Origin: Halorientalis sp.
GTDB lineage: Archaea; Halobacteriota; Halobacteria; Halobacteriales; Haloarculaceae
Direction: 5' to 3'
Length of the DNA stretch: 64,000 nt
NCBI RefSeq assembly: GCF_028275115.1
Contig: NZ_JAQCNH010000039.1
Coordinates: 33,628 to 97,627 of the forward strand
Shown one piece after another: positions 33,328 through 41,429 of the stretch. Under the pieces are notes generated by a model. That model was not told the DNA's origin and did not search any database. It saw nothing but the letters and a program-made list of their open reading frames with translations. Both the position numbers and the translations under genes were made by a program. How positions within the stretch are numbered: the first letter of the stretch is position 1; every line of letters starts with the position of its first letter.

Positions 33328-34218
33328 TCAGTCGTCCGCGGTCGCCTGCTCCTCACCGGTACCGGTCCCAGTCTCCTCACGGACCCGCTCGATGGCGTCG
33401 TGTACGTCGGCACCGGCGTCGGCCGCCCGTTCAAGTACCACGTCTGCCAGCAGCGGTTCGGTACCGACTGCCCCGGAGTACCAGACCCGGTGGCCGTCGA
33501 CCTCGGCGGGCGTCTCCCAACCCGTCCGGTAGTCGTCGGTCAGTCCCATATCCTCGGGAATGTCCTCCTGGGTGTGGTAGCCGTCGGCGATGAACAAGGG
33601 GACCACCACGATGTCCTCGCTGTCGAAGAAGTCGGTCACGTCGTCGACTTCGGGGTCCTCGTCCATGTAGAGGGGCTTCACCTCGTCGAAACGGTCCCGC
33701 TGGCGGATGTTGTCGGCGTGGTACTCGATAGCCTTCGCCGAGTTCTCGTTGCGCTCGGTGCCGTGGCCAACGACGGCGAGGCCGAACCCCTCGCCCACCT
33801 CGGGATCGCCCGTGACCGACTCCGCGCGCTGGGCGATTACGTCGCTCATCGCGTCGTGTGTCCCGACGGGACCGCAGTAGTGGACAGTCTGGCCCGTGTC
33901 GGTCGCCGTCAGCGTGGTCTGCGTGGCGCCGGTGCCGTTGGACTCCCACTGGTCGACGTCCCAGTCTTCCAGTCGGAACTCTCGGGGGATGACCTGCTCG
34001 GTAAAGTAGCCCTCGCTGACGAACAGCGGGACGAGATAGACTTCGTCGGATTCGACCGTCCGGAGTGCCTCACGGAAGTGCGGTTCCTCTTTCCAGAAGC
34101 TCTCACGGACCTCGTCGAACCCGCCCGACCGCCGGACCGTGTCCGCGTGGTCGAACGTCGGTGTACTCGACTCCGAGTTGAGGTGCGACCCGTGGGCCGC
34201 GATGACCAGCGCTTGCAT
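33328..34218 (-). CDS. cbiX: Sirohydrochlorin cobaltochelatase, double-domain CbiX type
   Basis: CbiX inserts cobalt (in some organisms nickel or iron) into sirohydrochlorin for the anaerobic cobalamin route. The 296-residue protein has two similar halves. The first opens A-L-V-I-A-A-H-G-S with the metal-binding His and continues V-Y-L-V-P-L-F-V-S-E-G-Y-F-T. The second has L-A-V-V-G-H-G-T-E-R-N, then I-V-V-V-P-L-F-I-A-D-G-Y-H-T. This is the long form derived by duplication of the short archaeal CbiXS. A short acidic tail follows. A CCCTAAGAC box about 28 bp upstream of the ATG suggests its own promoter. Confidence 0.88.
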   Translation of the reverse strand: MQALVIAAHGSHLNSESSTPTFDHADTVRRSGGFDEVRESFWKEEPHFREALRTVESDEVYLVPLFVSEGYFTEQVIPREFRLEDWDVDQWESNGTGATQTTLTATDTGQTVHYCGPVGTHDAMSDVIAQRAESVTGDPEVGEGFGLAVVGHGTERNENSAKAIEYHADNIRQRDRFDEVKPLYMDEDPEVDDVTDFFDSEDIVVVPLFIADGYHTQEDIPEDMGLTDDYRTGWETPAEVDGHRVWYSGAVGTEPLLADVVLERAADAGADVHDAIERVREETGTGTGEEQATADD

Positions 34219-34594
34219 AGTCGTTAGTACGGCCAGCCGAGTCTTAGGGGTTCGGATATCGCCGCAGAACTGTCCGGCCAGCGGAAGCCGAACGGCGAGC
34301 AGACCGGCTCAGTCGGTGCCGAACGAGCACGCCTGCCCAAGATTCTCGGGAAGCGCCCGAGTAGTGACCGTTCGAGGTCGTGGGTGCAGGCACCGCTGAT
34401 AGATCGTTTGTACAGACAGTGCCCCGTGCAGTTTGGAGTCGTGGTCTCCGACGTGGCATGTTCGGTCGGGCACTCCCCCCGACACGTCGGTGTGGGTTCT
34501 CCCCGTGAGAATGGGTTGACTGCTACGAACGGCCGAGCGTTTTACTAGCCCGTCGAGGCAGGGCGTTTTTAGGCCTGCCGGACGGGGATGCGGT
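34219..34594. other. 376-bp divergent spacer
   Basis: The spacer lies between cbiX (minus) and the DUF7523-like gene (plus). It holds the cbiX TATA (about 34243-34253), two T-rich boxes near 34539 and 34565, and small inverted repeats. I see no ORF with coding character and no RNA gene. Confidence 0.4.
34557..34579. promoter_or_regulatory. TATA box of the DUF7523-like gene framed by an inverted repeat
   Basis: GTTTTTAGG (34565-34573) is about 26 bp before the ATG at 34595. GGCAGG (34557-34562) and CCTGCC (34574-34579) flank it as an exact inverted repeat. It may be an operator or chance in GC-rich DNA. Confidence 0.35.
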
Positions 34595-35149
34595 ATGTCG
34601 CTCGCTGCTCGGACACGCGAGGCCGTCCGCGCTCATCCGTTCCTCTACGACGGGCTGCGGGCGGGGGTCGTCAACTACACCGCCGCCGCCCGCTTTCTCG
34701 ACCTCGGCGGGGAGGATGGAGACACCGTCGGACTGGAGTCCGACGAGCCCTCGGCCGCTACCGCTCCCGAGGAGGCCGTCGTGGCCGCACTCCGCCGCTA
34801 CGCCGAGGACCTGCCCGGCTACGACCCCGAGGGGACCGACGCCCGGGTCAGCATGGAGAGCGGACTCGGAGTGGTCGAGAGTGGCGAAACTGCCGACGCG
34901 CTACTGACAGTCGGCGACGCGTCGCTGGTCCCCGCCGGGGGCGAACTCACCGGCATCCTGGCCAGCGGAGACGTAGATGCCGCGGCCCTCGCGCACGTCC
35001 TGAACCGCCTCCGGGCCGAGGAGGTGGCGGTGACGGCCGCCGGCGTCGGCGATGACGCGCTGCTCGTCGTTGTCGAGCGTCGGGCCGGTGCCGACGCGGT
35101 CCGGGCGGTCGAGACGGCGCTTTCGACTGCGCCGGCGAGGGACGACTGA
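34595..35149 (+). CDS. Haloarchaeal protein, DUF7523-like
   Basis: The 184-residue protein begins M-S-L-A-A-R-T-R-E-A-V. Its N-terminal third is helical (R-A-H-P-F-L-Y-D-G-L-R-A-G-V-V-N-Y-T-A-A-A-R-F-L), resembling a small winged helix. After an acidic linker, two beta-alpha-beta units (about 95-120 and 145-175) resemble an ACT-like fold. The pattern matches conserved haloarchaeal proteins located near cysS. A sensory or regulatory role is possible but unproven. Confidence 0.68.
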   Translation: MSLAARTREAVRAHPFLYDGLRAGVVNYTAAARFLDLGGEDGDTVGLESDEPSAATAPEEAVVAALRRYAEDLPGYDPEGTDARVSMESGLGVVESGETADALLTVGDASLVPAGGELTGILASGDVDAAALAHVLNRLRAEEVAVTAAGVGDDALLVVVERRAGADAVRAVETALSTAPARDD

Positions 35150-35205
35150 GTCCCGGTAGTGGGTTTCCGACGCATTGAAATCGTCGCCCGCGCTCCATTC
35201 CGGTA

Positions 35206-36690
35206 ATGACTCTTCGCGTGACGAACACCCTCACCGGCGAGCGCGAGGCCTTCGAGCCGCAGGACTCCGATTCGGTGCTGCTCTACTACTGCGGCCTCAC
35301 CACATCGGACCCGGCCCACCTGGGCCACGCCAGGGGCTGGGTGCACGTCGACGTGATGCACCGCTGGCTCGAACACCTCGGTTACGACGTGCGCCACGTC
35401 GAGAATTTCACCGACGTGAACGAGAAGATCGTCGCACGCGTGGGTGAGGACGGCGAGAGCGAGGCCGACGTGGCTCGAACCTACGTCCAGCAGGTGATTC
35501 GAGATATGCGCTCGCTGAATCTCCTGCGAGCGGACGTCTACCCCCGCGTCTCGGAACACGTTCCCCAAATCGTCGAGCTTATCGAGAGACTGATCGAGCG
35601 CGGATACGCCTACGAGGTGAGCGGCTCGGTCTACTTCGACGTGACTGCCTTCGACGAGTACGGGAAACTCTCGAACCAGGACCCCGAGGAACTCGACGCA
35701 CAGGGCGACCCCGACGAACGCTCGGAGAAACGCAACCCCACAGACTTCGCGCTCTGGAAGGCAAACGGCGTCGACCCCGACGCCATCGCCGACCACCAAC
35801 ACGAGGGCGCCGACCCGCCGGCGGCGGCCTGCGAGACCGCCCAGACGTGGGATTCACCGTGGGGCGAGGGACGACCCGGCTGGCACATCGAGTGTTCGGC
35901 CATGAGCACGACCCACCTCGACGACACCATCGACATCCACGTCGGCGGGCAGGACTTGGTCTTTCCCCACCACGAGAACGAGATCGCCCAGAGCGAGGCC
36001 GCGACCGGCCAGCAGTTCGCCCGCTACTGGCTCCACGTCGGCCTGCTCGAAACAAGCGAGGAGAAGATGTCCTCCTCGCTGGGGAACTTCTCGACCGTCG
36101 CGGAGTTCGTCGGGGAACACGGTCCGAACGTCGCGCGCACCTTCCTGCTCTCGACGGCGTACCACAGCAGGGCGACATACAGCACGGAGACGGTCGCCGA
36201 GGCCCGAGAACGCTGGGAGCGACTGAAGACCGGCCATCGGCGGGCCGTCGAGGCCGCCGACAGCGTCGACGCACACACGACCGTCGAGGACGGTACGCTC
36301 CGGGAGACGGTCGCGACGGTCCGTGAGGCGTTCACCGCGGCGATGAACGACGATTTCAACACCCGCGAGGCGACGACGGCCCTGCTCGACCTGACCGGCG
36401 CGGTCAACCGTCACGTCGACGACCACGACGAGTACGACTACGTGGGACTGCGCCGGGCCATCGAAACCTTCGAACACCTCGGTGAGAGCGTCCTCGGCCT
36501 CGACTTCGGCGGCGAGGGCGGCGGTGACGTGCGCGTCGCAACGGAACTCGCAGACCTGATACTCACCGTGCGCGAACGGGAGCGCGAGGCGGGCAACTAC
36601 GAACGGGCCGACGAGTTACGGGACGAACTCGAAGCGCTGGGCGCGACGGTCGAGGATACCGATGACGGACCAGTCGCCCGGTTCGACTGA
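35206..36690 (+). CDS. cysS: Cysteinyl-tRNA synthetase
   Basis: CysS charges tRNA-Cys with cysteine. The 494-residue class I synthetase has Y-Y-C-G-L-T-T-S-D with a zinc-ligand Cys, a HIGH-type motif H-L-G-H-A-R, further zinc ligands in W-H-I-E-C-S-A-M and H-H-E-N-E, and the KMSSS-type E-E-K-M-S-S-S-L-G-N. The C-terminal anticodon-binding part is acidic and ends V-A-R-F-D. An insertion rich in D/E (around 165-205) is typical of the halophilic version. Confidence 0.95.
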   Translation: MTLRVTNTLTGEREAFEPQDSDSVLLYYCGLTTSDPAHLGHARGWVHVDVMHRWLEHLGYDVRHVENFTDVNEKIVARVGEDGESEADVARTYVQQVIRDMRSLNLLRADVYPRVSEHVPQIVELIERLIERGYAYEVSGSVYFDVTAFDEYGKLSNQDPEELDAQGDPDERSEKRNPTDFALWKANGVDPDAIADHQHEGADPPAAACETAQTWDSPWGEGRPGWHIECSAMSTTHLDDTIDIHVGGQDLVFPHHENEIAQSEAATGQQFARYWLHVGLLETSEEKMSSSLGNFSTVAEFVGEHGPNVARTFLLSTAYHSRATYSTETVAEARERWERLKTGHRRAVEAADSVDAHTTVEDGTLRETVATVREAFTAAMNDDFNTREATTALLDLTGAVNRHVDDHDEYDYVGLRRAIETFEHLGESVLGLDFGGEGGGDVRVATELADLILTVREREREAGNYERADELRDELEALGATVEDTDDGPVARFD

Positions 36691-36720
36691 AGATACAACA
36701 ATTGAGAATCGGGAGCGGAT

Positions 36721-36728
36721 TTTTATAA
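36721..36728 (+). promoter_or_regulatory. TATA box of the parA-cheW unit
   Basis: TTTTATAA is 30-37 bp before the ATG at 36758, predicting a leader of only a few nucleotides. It argues for the 36758 start over an ATG 96 bases upstream that overlaps cysS. Confidence 0.55.
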
Positions 36729-36757
36729 GATGGCGTAACCCAGCTACGGTAGTGCCG

Positions 36758-37657
36758 ATGTATCGAAACGACCGTCCCGCGGCGCTCTGTGTGACCAACG
36801 CCAAGGGCGGGACGGGGAAAACAACGGTGGCGATCAACGTCGCGGGCGCGTTGAACGAGCGCGGACGGGACGTGCTGTTCGTCGACCTCGACCCACAGGG
36901 TAACGCCACGGAGGGGTTAGGCCTCGTCGAGGCGTACGACGCGGCACCGCCCACGCTGTTCGACGTCCTGACCGACCCCGAGCAGCGGTCGGCCGTTCAC
37001 GACCTGATCGTCCCACACGACGAGATGGACGTGTTGCCCAGTAACATCGACATGCTCCAGGCCGAGCACGAACTGACGCTGGCGAACGTGATGGCCACAC
37101 TTGATGCCGACCCGTCGCTTGGTGTTGACCCTGCGGTGCTGGAACCGTTGACGATCAACGTCGGGCCGGAGACGTTCAGCGGGGAAACGGCGCTAGACGG
37201 GCTGGAGAAAGTGCTGGCGGAACTCTCGGGGTACGATTACGTCGTCGTCGACTCGCCACCGTTCTACGGCCAGTTGACCGACACCGCCATCTACGCGACG
37301 GGCAACGTGTTGATTCCCGCGCTGACCGAGGCAACGTCGGAGCGGGCCATCGAACTCCTGTTCGACCAGATCGCGGCCCTCGAGGACCGCACCGGCGAGA
37401 GTGTGCGTGAAGTCGGCGTCGTCGCCAATCGGGTCGAGTCGACGAACGAGGACGCAGAGATGCTGGACTGGCTGGAGGCAGTGTTCGAGGACGTGCCCGT
37501 CTGGTCGATCCGCAAACGGGTCGCGCTCCAGCGAGCCTTCTCCAGTGGCCAGTCACTGTTCACTCACGACCCCGCGGTGGACATGGCCGACCGGTTCCTG
37601 GAGATCGCCGCCGACCTCGACAGACAGTACGGCTTCGCCGAGGAGATACCACAATGA
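36758..37657 (+). CDS. ParA/MinD-family ATPase coupled to CheW
   Basis: The 299-residue protein is a deviant-Walker ATPase. The P-loop is K-G-G-T-G-K-T-T (near residue 15), with the signature lysine that activates in trans. The A' box is V-D-L-D-P-Q-G-N-A-T, and Walker B is Y-V-V-V-D-S-P-P. L-P-S-N-I-D and the C-terminal L-F-T-H-D-P length and layout fit chromosomal-type ParA rather than MinD; no amphipathic MinD-like C-terminal helix is seen. These ATPases form gradients or oscillate to place plasmids, chromosomes or protein clusters. The stop overlaps the start of a CheW gene by four bases (ATGA). There is no ParB neighbour, so the cargo is probably not DNA. Confidence 0.87.
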   Translation: MYRNDRPAALCVTNAKGGTGKTTVAINVAGALNERGRDVLFVDLDPQGNATEGLGLVEAYDAAPPTLFDVLTDPEQRSAVHDLIVPHDEMDVLPSNIDMLQAEHELTLANVMATLDADPSLGVDPAVLEPLTINVGPETFSGETALDGLEKVLAELSGYDYVVVDSPPFYGQLTDTAIYATGNVLIPALTEATSERAIELLFDQIAALEDRTGESVREVGVVANRVESTNEDAEMLDWLEAVFEDVPVWSIRKRVALQRAFSSGQSLFTHDPAVDMADRFLEIAADLDRQYGFAEEIPQ

Positions 37658-38868
37658 CCGACGAGGACACTAACAACCGGATGGAACGGGCGAATCGCAT
37701 TCGAGAGATGCGCGAAGGACGACGCCGCACACCCGCGGACGGCGACGACGCTGAGACGTCCGACGCGACTACGGACGGCGGCGAGGCTGAAGCCGAGCGG
37801 GCCGACGCGTCCGACGCGGTCACGGATGCCGGGAGCACAGCCGAGTCGGAAACCGCCAACGGCGACACCGTAGCCGACGGGACGGCGGACGGGAGCGGAC
37901 GGACGGCCGGTTCGACGGCAACCATCGACGAGACGGTCGACCCACCCGGGGACTCGTCGGCGGCCGACGACGACCCGGAGCCGTTCGAATCCACGGCGGA
38001 CGGGTCCGCTGGCGTCGCGGAGTCCGAGGAGACGACCGACGCCTCGACTGCCGGTGCTGACGGTCGCGGCCAGTTCGCCAGTACCGACGACGAACACGCC
38101 GTCGAAACAAGCGGGTTCGAGTTCGAGGACACGGGCACCGACGACTCCGCTGACCAGCGTAACGGAGCGAGCGAGGGCGGCGACGACCGCGAGACGGCAT
38201 CGGCAAACGCGGCGACCGAGACGGGCGGACAGTCGTCACCGCAGTCGGGTGTCACGGAGTCGGTGTCTTCGGCGGGCGCGGCCGAGGCCGTCGACGCGCT
38301 TTCGGGGACCGAAACGTTCGCCATCCCCGATCAGGCGACGACAGTCTCGGAGGACGACGAGCAGTCGATGCTGAACGCGGAGGGGACCGTCGCTGCGGCA
38401 CGAGCGGCCGCGGCCGGCCGGCGCACGGCTCACGGAGCCGACCAGACGCGCGTTCTCGAGTTCGATCTGGGTGACGAGCGATTCTGCCTCGACATCGAGT
38501 ACATCGAGGAGATCGTCGAACTGGAGAACATGACGCGGGTTCCCAACTCGCCGTCCCACGTCGAAGGAGTGGTCGACCTGCGTGGACAGGTGACGGCCAT
38601 TATCAACCCCAAGGACACGCTCGCCGTCGACGACGACGGTCGCGGCGAACTCATCGTCGTTTTCGACTCCGAGGAGATGGACGAGCAGGGTCACCTTGGT
38701 TGGGTCGTCGACGAGGTACGCCAGGTCACGCCCGTCACAGACGAGGATGTCAACGAGTCACCCGACGAGAACGACGAACACATCAACGGCGTCATCAACC
38801 GCGAGGACGAGGACGACTTCATCGTCTGGACGACCCCCGACCTCGCGTCGAACTCCTCGTCGTCCTAA
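37654..38868 (+). CDS. cheW: CheW-domain protein with a 260-residue acidic N-terminal extension
   Basis: The 404-residue protein has a C-terminal CheW domain (about 263-395): V-L-E-F-D-L-G-D-E-R-F-C-L-D-I-E-Y-I-E-E-I-V, then R-V-P-N-S-P-S-H-V-E-G-V-V-D-L-R-G-Q, then W-V-V-D-E-V-R-Q-V. CheW couples chemoreceptors to CheA. Ordinary CheW proteins are about 150-170 residues. Here residues 25-262 are a low-complexity Asp/Glu/Ser/Thr/Ala linker, preceded by a short basic N-terminal helix (residues 8-25: R-M-E-R-A-N-R-I-R-E-M-R-E-G-R-R-R) that could be a docking peptide. It is translationally coupled to the ParA ATPase. Its stop overlaps the stop of the convergent flavoprotein gene. Confidence 0.88.
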   Translation: MTDEDTNNRMERANRIREMREGRRRTPADGDDAETSDATTDGGEAEAERADASDAVTDAGSTAESETANGDTVADGTADGSGRTAGSTATIDETVDPPGDSSAADDDPEPFESTADGSAGVAESEETTDASTAGADGRGQFASTDDEHAVETSGFEFEDTGTDDSADQRNGASEGGDDRETASANAATETGGQSSPQSGVTESVSSAGAAEAVDALSGTETFAIPDQATTVSEDDEQSMLNAEGTVAAARAAAAGRRTAHGADQTRVLEFDLGDERFCLDIEYIEEIVELENMTRVPNSPSHVEGVVDLRGQVTAIINPKDTLAVDDDGRGELIVVFDSEEMDEQGHLGWVVDEVRQVTPVTDEDVNESPDENDEHINGVINREDEDDFIVWTTPDLASNSSSS

Positions 38869-40109
38869 CTCTCGGCGTCGTTTTCCCCGTCCACGTCCAC
38901 GGTCCCCACTCCTGCGTCCACCGCTTCGCCGCCGGTCACGTCGTCGGCATCGTCCGGGTCGATGTCGAGGTCCAGTTCCTCGCCGATGAGCCCGACCGCC
39001 TTTCTGACCGCACCGACCGACGTCAGGTAACCGGCGCCGACGGTCGTTTTGAGCGCGACTGCGGCTGGGCCGGTCAGGACCGTCGCACCGAACTGCGCGA
39101 CTGCGCCGTCGCCGACGCTGACCAGCCAGCCTGGCGAGTCGAACTGGAAATCGTCGAGTCGCGGCTCGAACCCACCGGCGTCACCCTCGAGGCGATGGTC
39201 GACGAGTTTCTCGATGTTCGCCGCGGCGACGCGGGCCTCGCGGATGGCTGCCTGTGCGCTGGCAGGGACGGCCTGGCCGTCCGAGTCGACGACGCGTGCG
39301 GCGTCGCCGACGACGAACGTGTCGCCGGCCAGCTGGAGGCGGCTTCGGACCAGCGGTCGGTCGCCAGCCAGCGCGTCCGGACCACGGATACCGCCAGTCC
39401 AGACGAACTCGTCGTAGTCGAGTTCTGTGCCGTCGTCCAGCGTAATCGTGTCCGCGTCGGCCCCCTCGACAGGGGCGCTCGTCCGGACCGTGATCCCGCG
39501 GTCGCGGAGCTGTTCACCGACGGCCCGCTGGAACCGCTCGGGGAAGCTCGGCGCGACGGTCTCTTGTTGTTCGAGCAACGTGATATCGACCGACCCGCTC
39601 GCTCCTTCCTCGCGAGCCAGCGCGGCGAGTTCGCCGGCGACCTGGATTCCCGACAGTCCGGCACCCCCGACGACGACCCGCGCGCCACCGGCGTCTACGC
39701 CGTCGAGTACGTCCGCTCGGATGCGTTCGGCGTCGGTGAGCCGCTTCAGCGGCGTCGCGTGTTCCTCGACACCGGGCAGGTCGTAGAAGGCCGTCGCCGA
39801 GCCGAGACAGACCGCGCCCACGTCGTATACGAGTTCGTTCCTATCGTCGAGCGTGGCGACGCCCGCGTCGGCGTCCACGTCGGTGACCCGTGCCTGCCGA
39901 ATCTCGGCGCGCTCGAGGCACTCCGCAAGCGGAACCATAATATCCTCGGCGATGGTAGGGCAGCGGATCGCGCGGTGGAGTTCGTGCTGGACCAGATGGT
40001 CCTCACTCTCGTCGACGACGATCAGGTTCACCGCGGGCGGCAGCCCTCGTTCCAGCCGGCGAGCGAGCGTCAGTCCGGCGTACCCGGCCCCGAAAACTGC
40101 GACGTTCAT
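38865..40109 (-). CDS. NDH-2-like FAD/NAD(P) oxidoreductase
   Basis: The 414-residue flavoprotein begins M-N-V-A-V-F-G-A-G-Y-A-G-L-T, an FAD-binding GxGxxG motif. A second dinucleotide motif is V-V-G-G-A-G-L-S-G-I-Q-V-A (near 155), and T-F-V-V-G-D-A-A near 290 is the typical FAD-binding GD motif. The fold and V-W-T-G-G-I-R-G match type II NADH dehydrogenases and sulfide:quinone reductase relatives. The catalytic cysteines of SQR are not seen, so NDH-2 (single-subunit NADH:quinone oxidation without pumping) is the better guess. The last 25 residues are an acidic tail. I start at 40109 because the upstream open frame does not resemble the family. Confidence 0.8.
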   Translation of the reverse strand: MNVAVFGAGYAGLTLARRLERGLPPAVNLIVVDESEDHLVQHELHRAIRCPTIAEDIMVPLAECLERAEIRQARVTDVDADAGVATLDDRNELVYDVGAVCLGSATAFYDLPGVEEHATPLKRLTDAERIRADVLDGVDAGGARVVVGGAGLSGIQVAGELAALAREEGASGSVDITLLEQQETVAPSFPERFQRAVGEQLRDRGITVRTSAPVEGADADTITLDDGTELDYDEFVWTGGIRGPDALAGDRPLVRSRLQLAGDTFVVGDAARVVDSDGQAVPASAQAAIREARVAAANIEKLVDHRLEGDAGGFEPRLDDFQFDSPGWLVSVGDGAVAQFGATVLTGPAAVALKTTVGAGYLTSVGAVRKAVGLIGEELDLDIDPDDADDVTGGEAVDAGVGTVDVDGENDAES

Positions 40110-40173
40110 GCTCACCTCGTTGGGCCGCCGAAGGCTAAAGCTCTCCCCCACCTCGGGTCCAGCGAGTCGGACC

Positions 40174-41145
40174 CTAAAACAGCGCGTCGCCCTCGTCGAG
40201 CAGCCGCGAGGGGCCGCCAACCTCCCAGACACGCGTGTCCACGCCGCAGTCGGCGATGGCGCCCTCCACGCGGTCGACGTGGTCGGTGGTCGTGTTGATG
40301 TAGGCACTCGCGCCAGTGTCGACCGAGAAGTAGGCCGGGATGTCCGCCTCGCGGAGTTCACGAACTGTGTTGAACACTTCGATAGTCCGGGGCTGCCAGT
40401 ACACCCACCCGGCGGGGCCGGTCATCGTCGCCGCCGCCAGCGAGAGCGAGTCGTGTTCGGCCAACTCGAACGTCCTGTGGAAGTCGCCCGCCAGCAACGC
40501 GTCGCGCATCTCGTCGATCTGCCCGTGAATGTGCGCCATCCGCGCCTCGAACATGTGGCTGTCGGCGGCCTCACGGTGGGCCTCCTCCGTCTCCTTGTAC
40601 GAGGGGACCTCTGCGCCGACGATCCGGAGGCCCTCTTCCAGTTCGGTCTCGATGCGCTCGGACCGGCAGTCGGCGTCGTTCTTTCCGGTCCGGAGATGCG
40701 AGAACGCACCCGTTACCGCCCGCGCAGCGGACGCAGACCCACGGCGCGCGACCGTCGAGATGTCCGGCAGCGTCATGTCGAGATCGGTCGCGCCCACGAG
40801 CGCCCGCGCAGCGGCCGCGAATCCGGACGACGACGACCCGAAACCGATGTTCGTCGGAAAGTCGTTCTCGGACTCGAACCGTACGGCGTGGTCGATATCC
40901 GCCAGGTCACGAACGTGGTCGACGACGCTCTCGATCCGCTCGCGGCTCCGCCCCTCGACTTCCTCACCGTCGATCAGGAACACGTCGTCGTTGCTGTCGG
41001 GTTCGAACTCGATTGTCGTCTTCGTGTGGCTGGGTGCCGTGCAGACGCTGACCGAGTCGTGGTACGGCTGGCGCAGCTGTTCGTCGCGCATCCCGTGATA
41101 CTTCACCAACCCCTCTATCGGATGTGCCTTCGCCGTCGCTTTCAT
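40174..41145 (-). CDS. mvaD: Phosphomevalonate decarboxylase (haloarchaeal mevalonate pathway)
   Basis: The 323-residue GHMP-superfamily enzyme has the ATP loop G-F-G-S-S-S-S-G-F-A-A-A-A (near 103) and opens M-K-A-T-A-K-A-H-P-I-E-G-L-V-K-Y-H-G. Haloferax volcanii has a homologous protein shown to decarboxylate mevalonate 5-phosphate rather than the diphosphate, with isopentenyl phosphate kinase completing the route to IPP for archaeal lipids. I assign this activity by resemblance, not by active-site proof; a diphosphomevalonate decarboxylase role is the alternative. The gene is minus strand with about 250 bp upstream that include the duplicated hisF end. Confidence 0.85.
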   Translation of the reverse strand: MKATAKAHPIEGLVKYHGMRDEQLRQPYHDSVSVCTAPSHTKTTIEFEPDSNDDVFLIDGEEVEGRSRERIESVVDHVRDLADIDHAVRFESENDFPTNIGFGSSSSGFAAAARALVGATDLDMTLPDISTVARRGSASAARAVTGAFSHLRTGKNDADCRSERIETELEEGLRIVGAEVPSYKETEEAHREAADSHMFEARMAHIHGQIDEMRDALLAGDFHRTFELAEHDSLSLAAATMTGPAGWVYWQPRTIEVFNTVRELREADIPAYFSVDTGASAYINTTTDHVDRVEGAIADCGVDTRVWEVGGPSRLLDEGDALF

Positions 41146-41235
41146 ACGCCCCGATTAGCGCACTGGGCCTTTGCATTTTCCTCTTTCCCAGTCGTCAGCG
41201 CCCGTGGCACCGAGTGCCGTGGTTCCCGGCGCAGA

Positions 41236-41289
41236 GCGCTCGGGGCGACGACTCGGTCCTACAGCCGCACCGGCACATCACGCTCGTCC
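41236..41289. repeat. Copy of the hisF 3' end (direct repeat, unit 1)
   Basis: These 54 bp match 41376-41429 with one mismatch (G at 41255 versus A at 41395), offset by exactly 140 bp. The matching part includes the last ten codons and stop of hisF (reading V-P-V-R-L-stop on the minus strand) plus 23 bp beyond the stop. The copy is not attached to a gene. Confidence 0.85.
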
Positions 41290-41350
41290 GAATCCACCTT
41301 TTTTCCGCTCGGGTGACCGGCGGTCACCGCTCCCGGCAAAAACGTGGGCG

Positions 41351-41356
41351 AAAAAA
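41351..41356 (-). terminator. Oligo-T terminator candidate downstream of hisF
   Basis: A run of six T on the minus strand follows a GC-rich stretch about 45 bp after the hisF stop, the usual form of intrinsic termination in archaea. A second six-base homopolymer run (T on the plus strand) lies at 41299-41304. Confidence 0.35.
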
Positions 41357-41375
41357 CCGAGCGCTCGTCTCACTC

Positions 41376-41429
41376 GCGCTCGGGGCGACGACTCGATCCT
41401 ACAGCCGCACCGGCACATCACGCTCGTCC
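41376..41429. repeat. hisF 3' end (direct repeat, unit 2, in place)
   Basis: This is the native copy. It covers the last hisF codons (41399-41429) and 23 bp of downstream DNA. See unit 1 for the near-perfect duplicate. Confidence 0.85.

Noticed and set aside
36662-36757. Upstream ATG at 36662 as the start of the ParA gene
   Set aside because: It lies within cysS and before the TATA box at 36721; the added residues do not match the ParA family.
38865-38868. Overlapping stop codons of cheW and the flavoprotein gene
   Set aside because: A 4-bp tail-to-tail overlap is common in compact genomes and does not imply regulation.
38700-40298. Plus-strand open frame of 532 codons over the flavoprotein gene
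   Set aside because: Antisense to a well-supported FAD oxidoreductase; no coding-like motifs.
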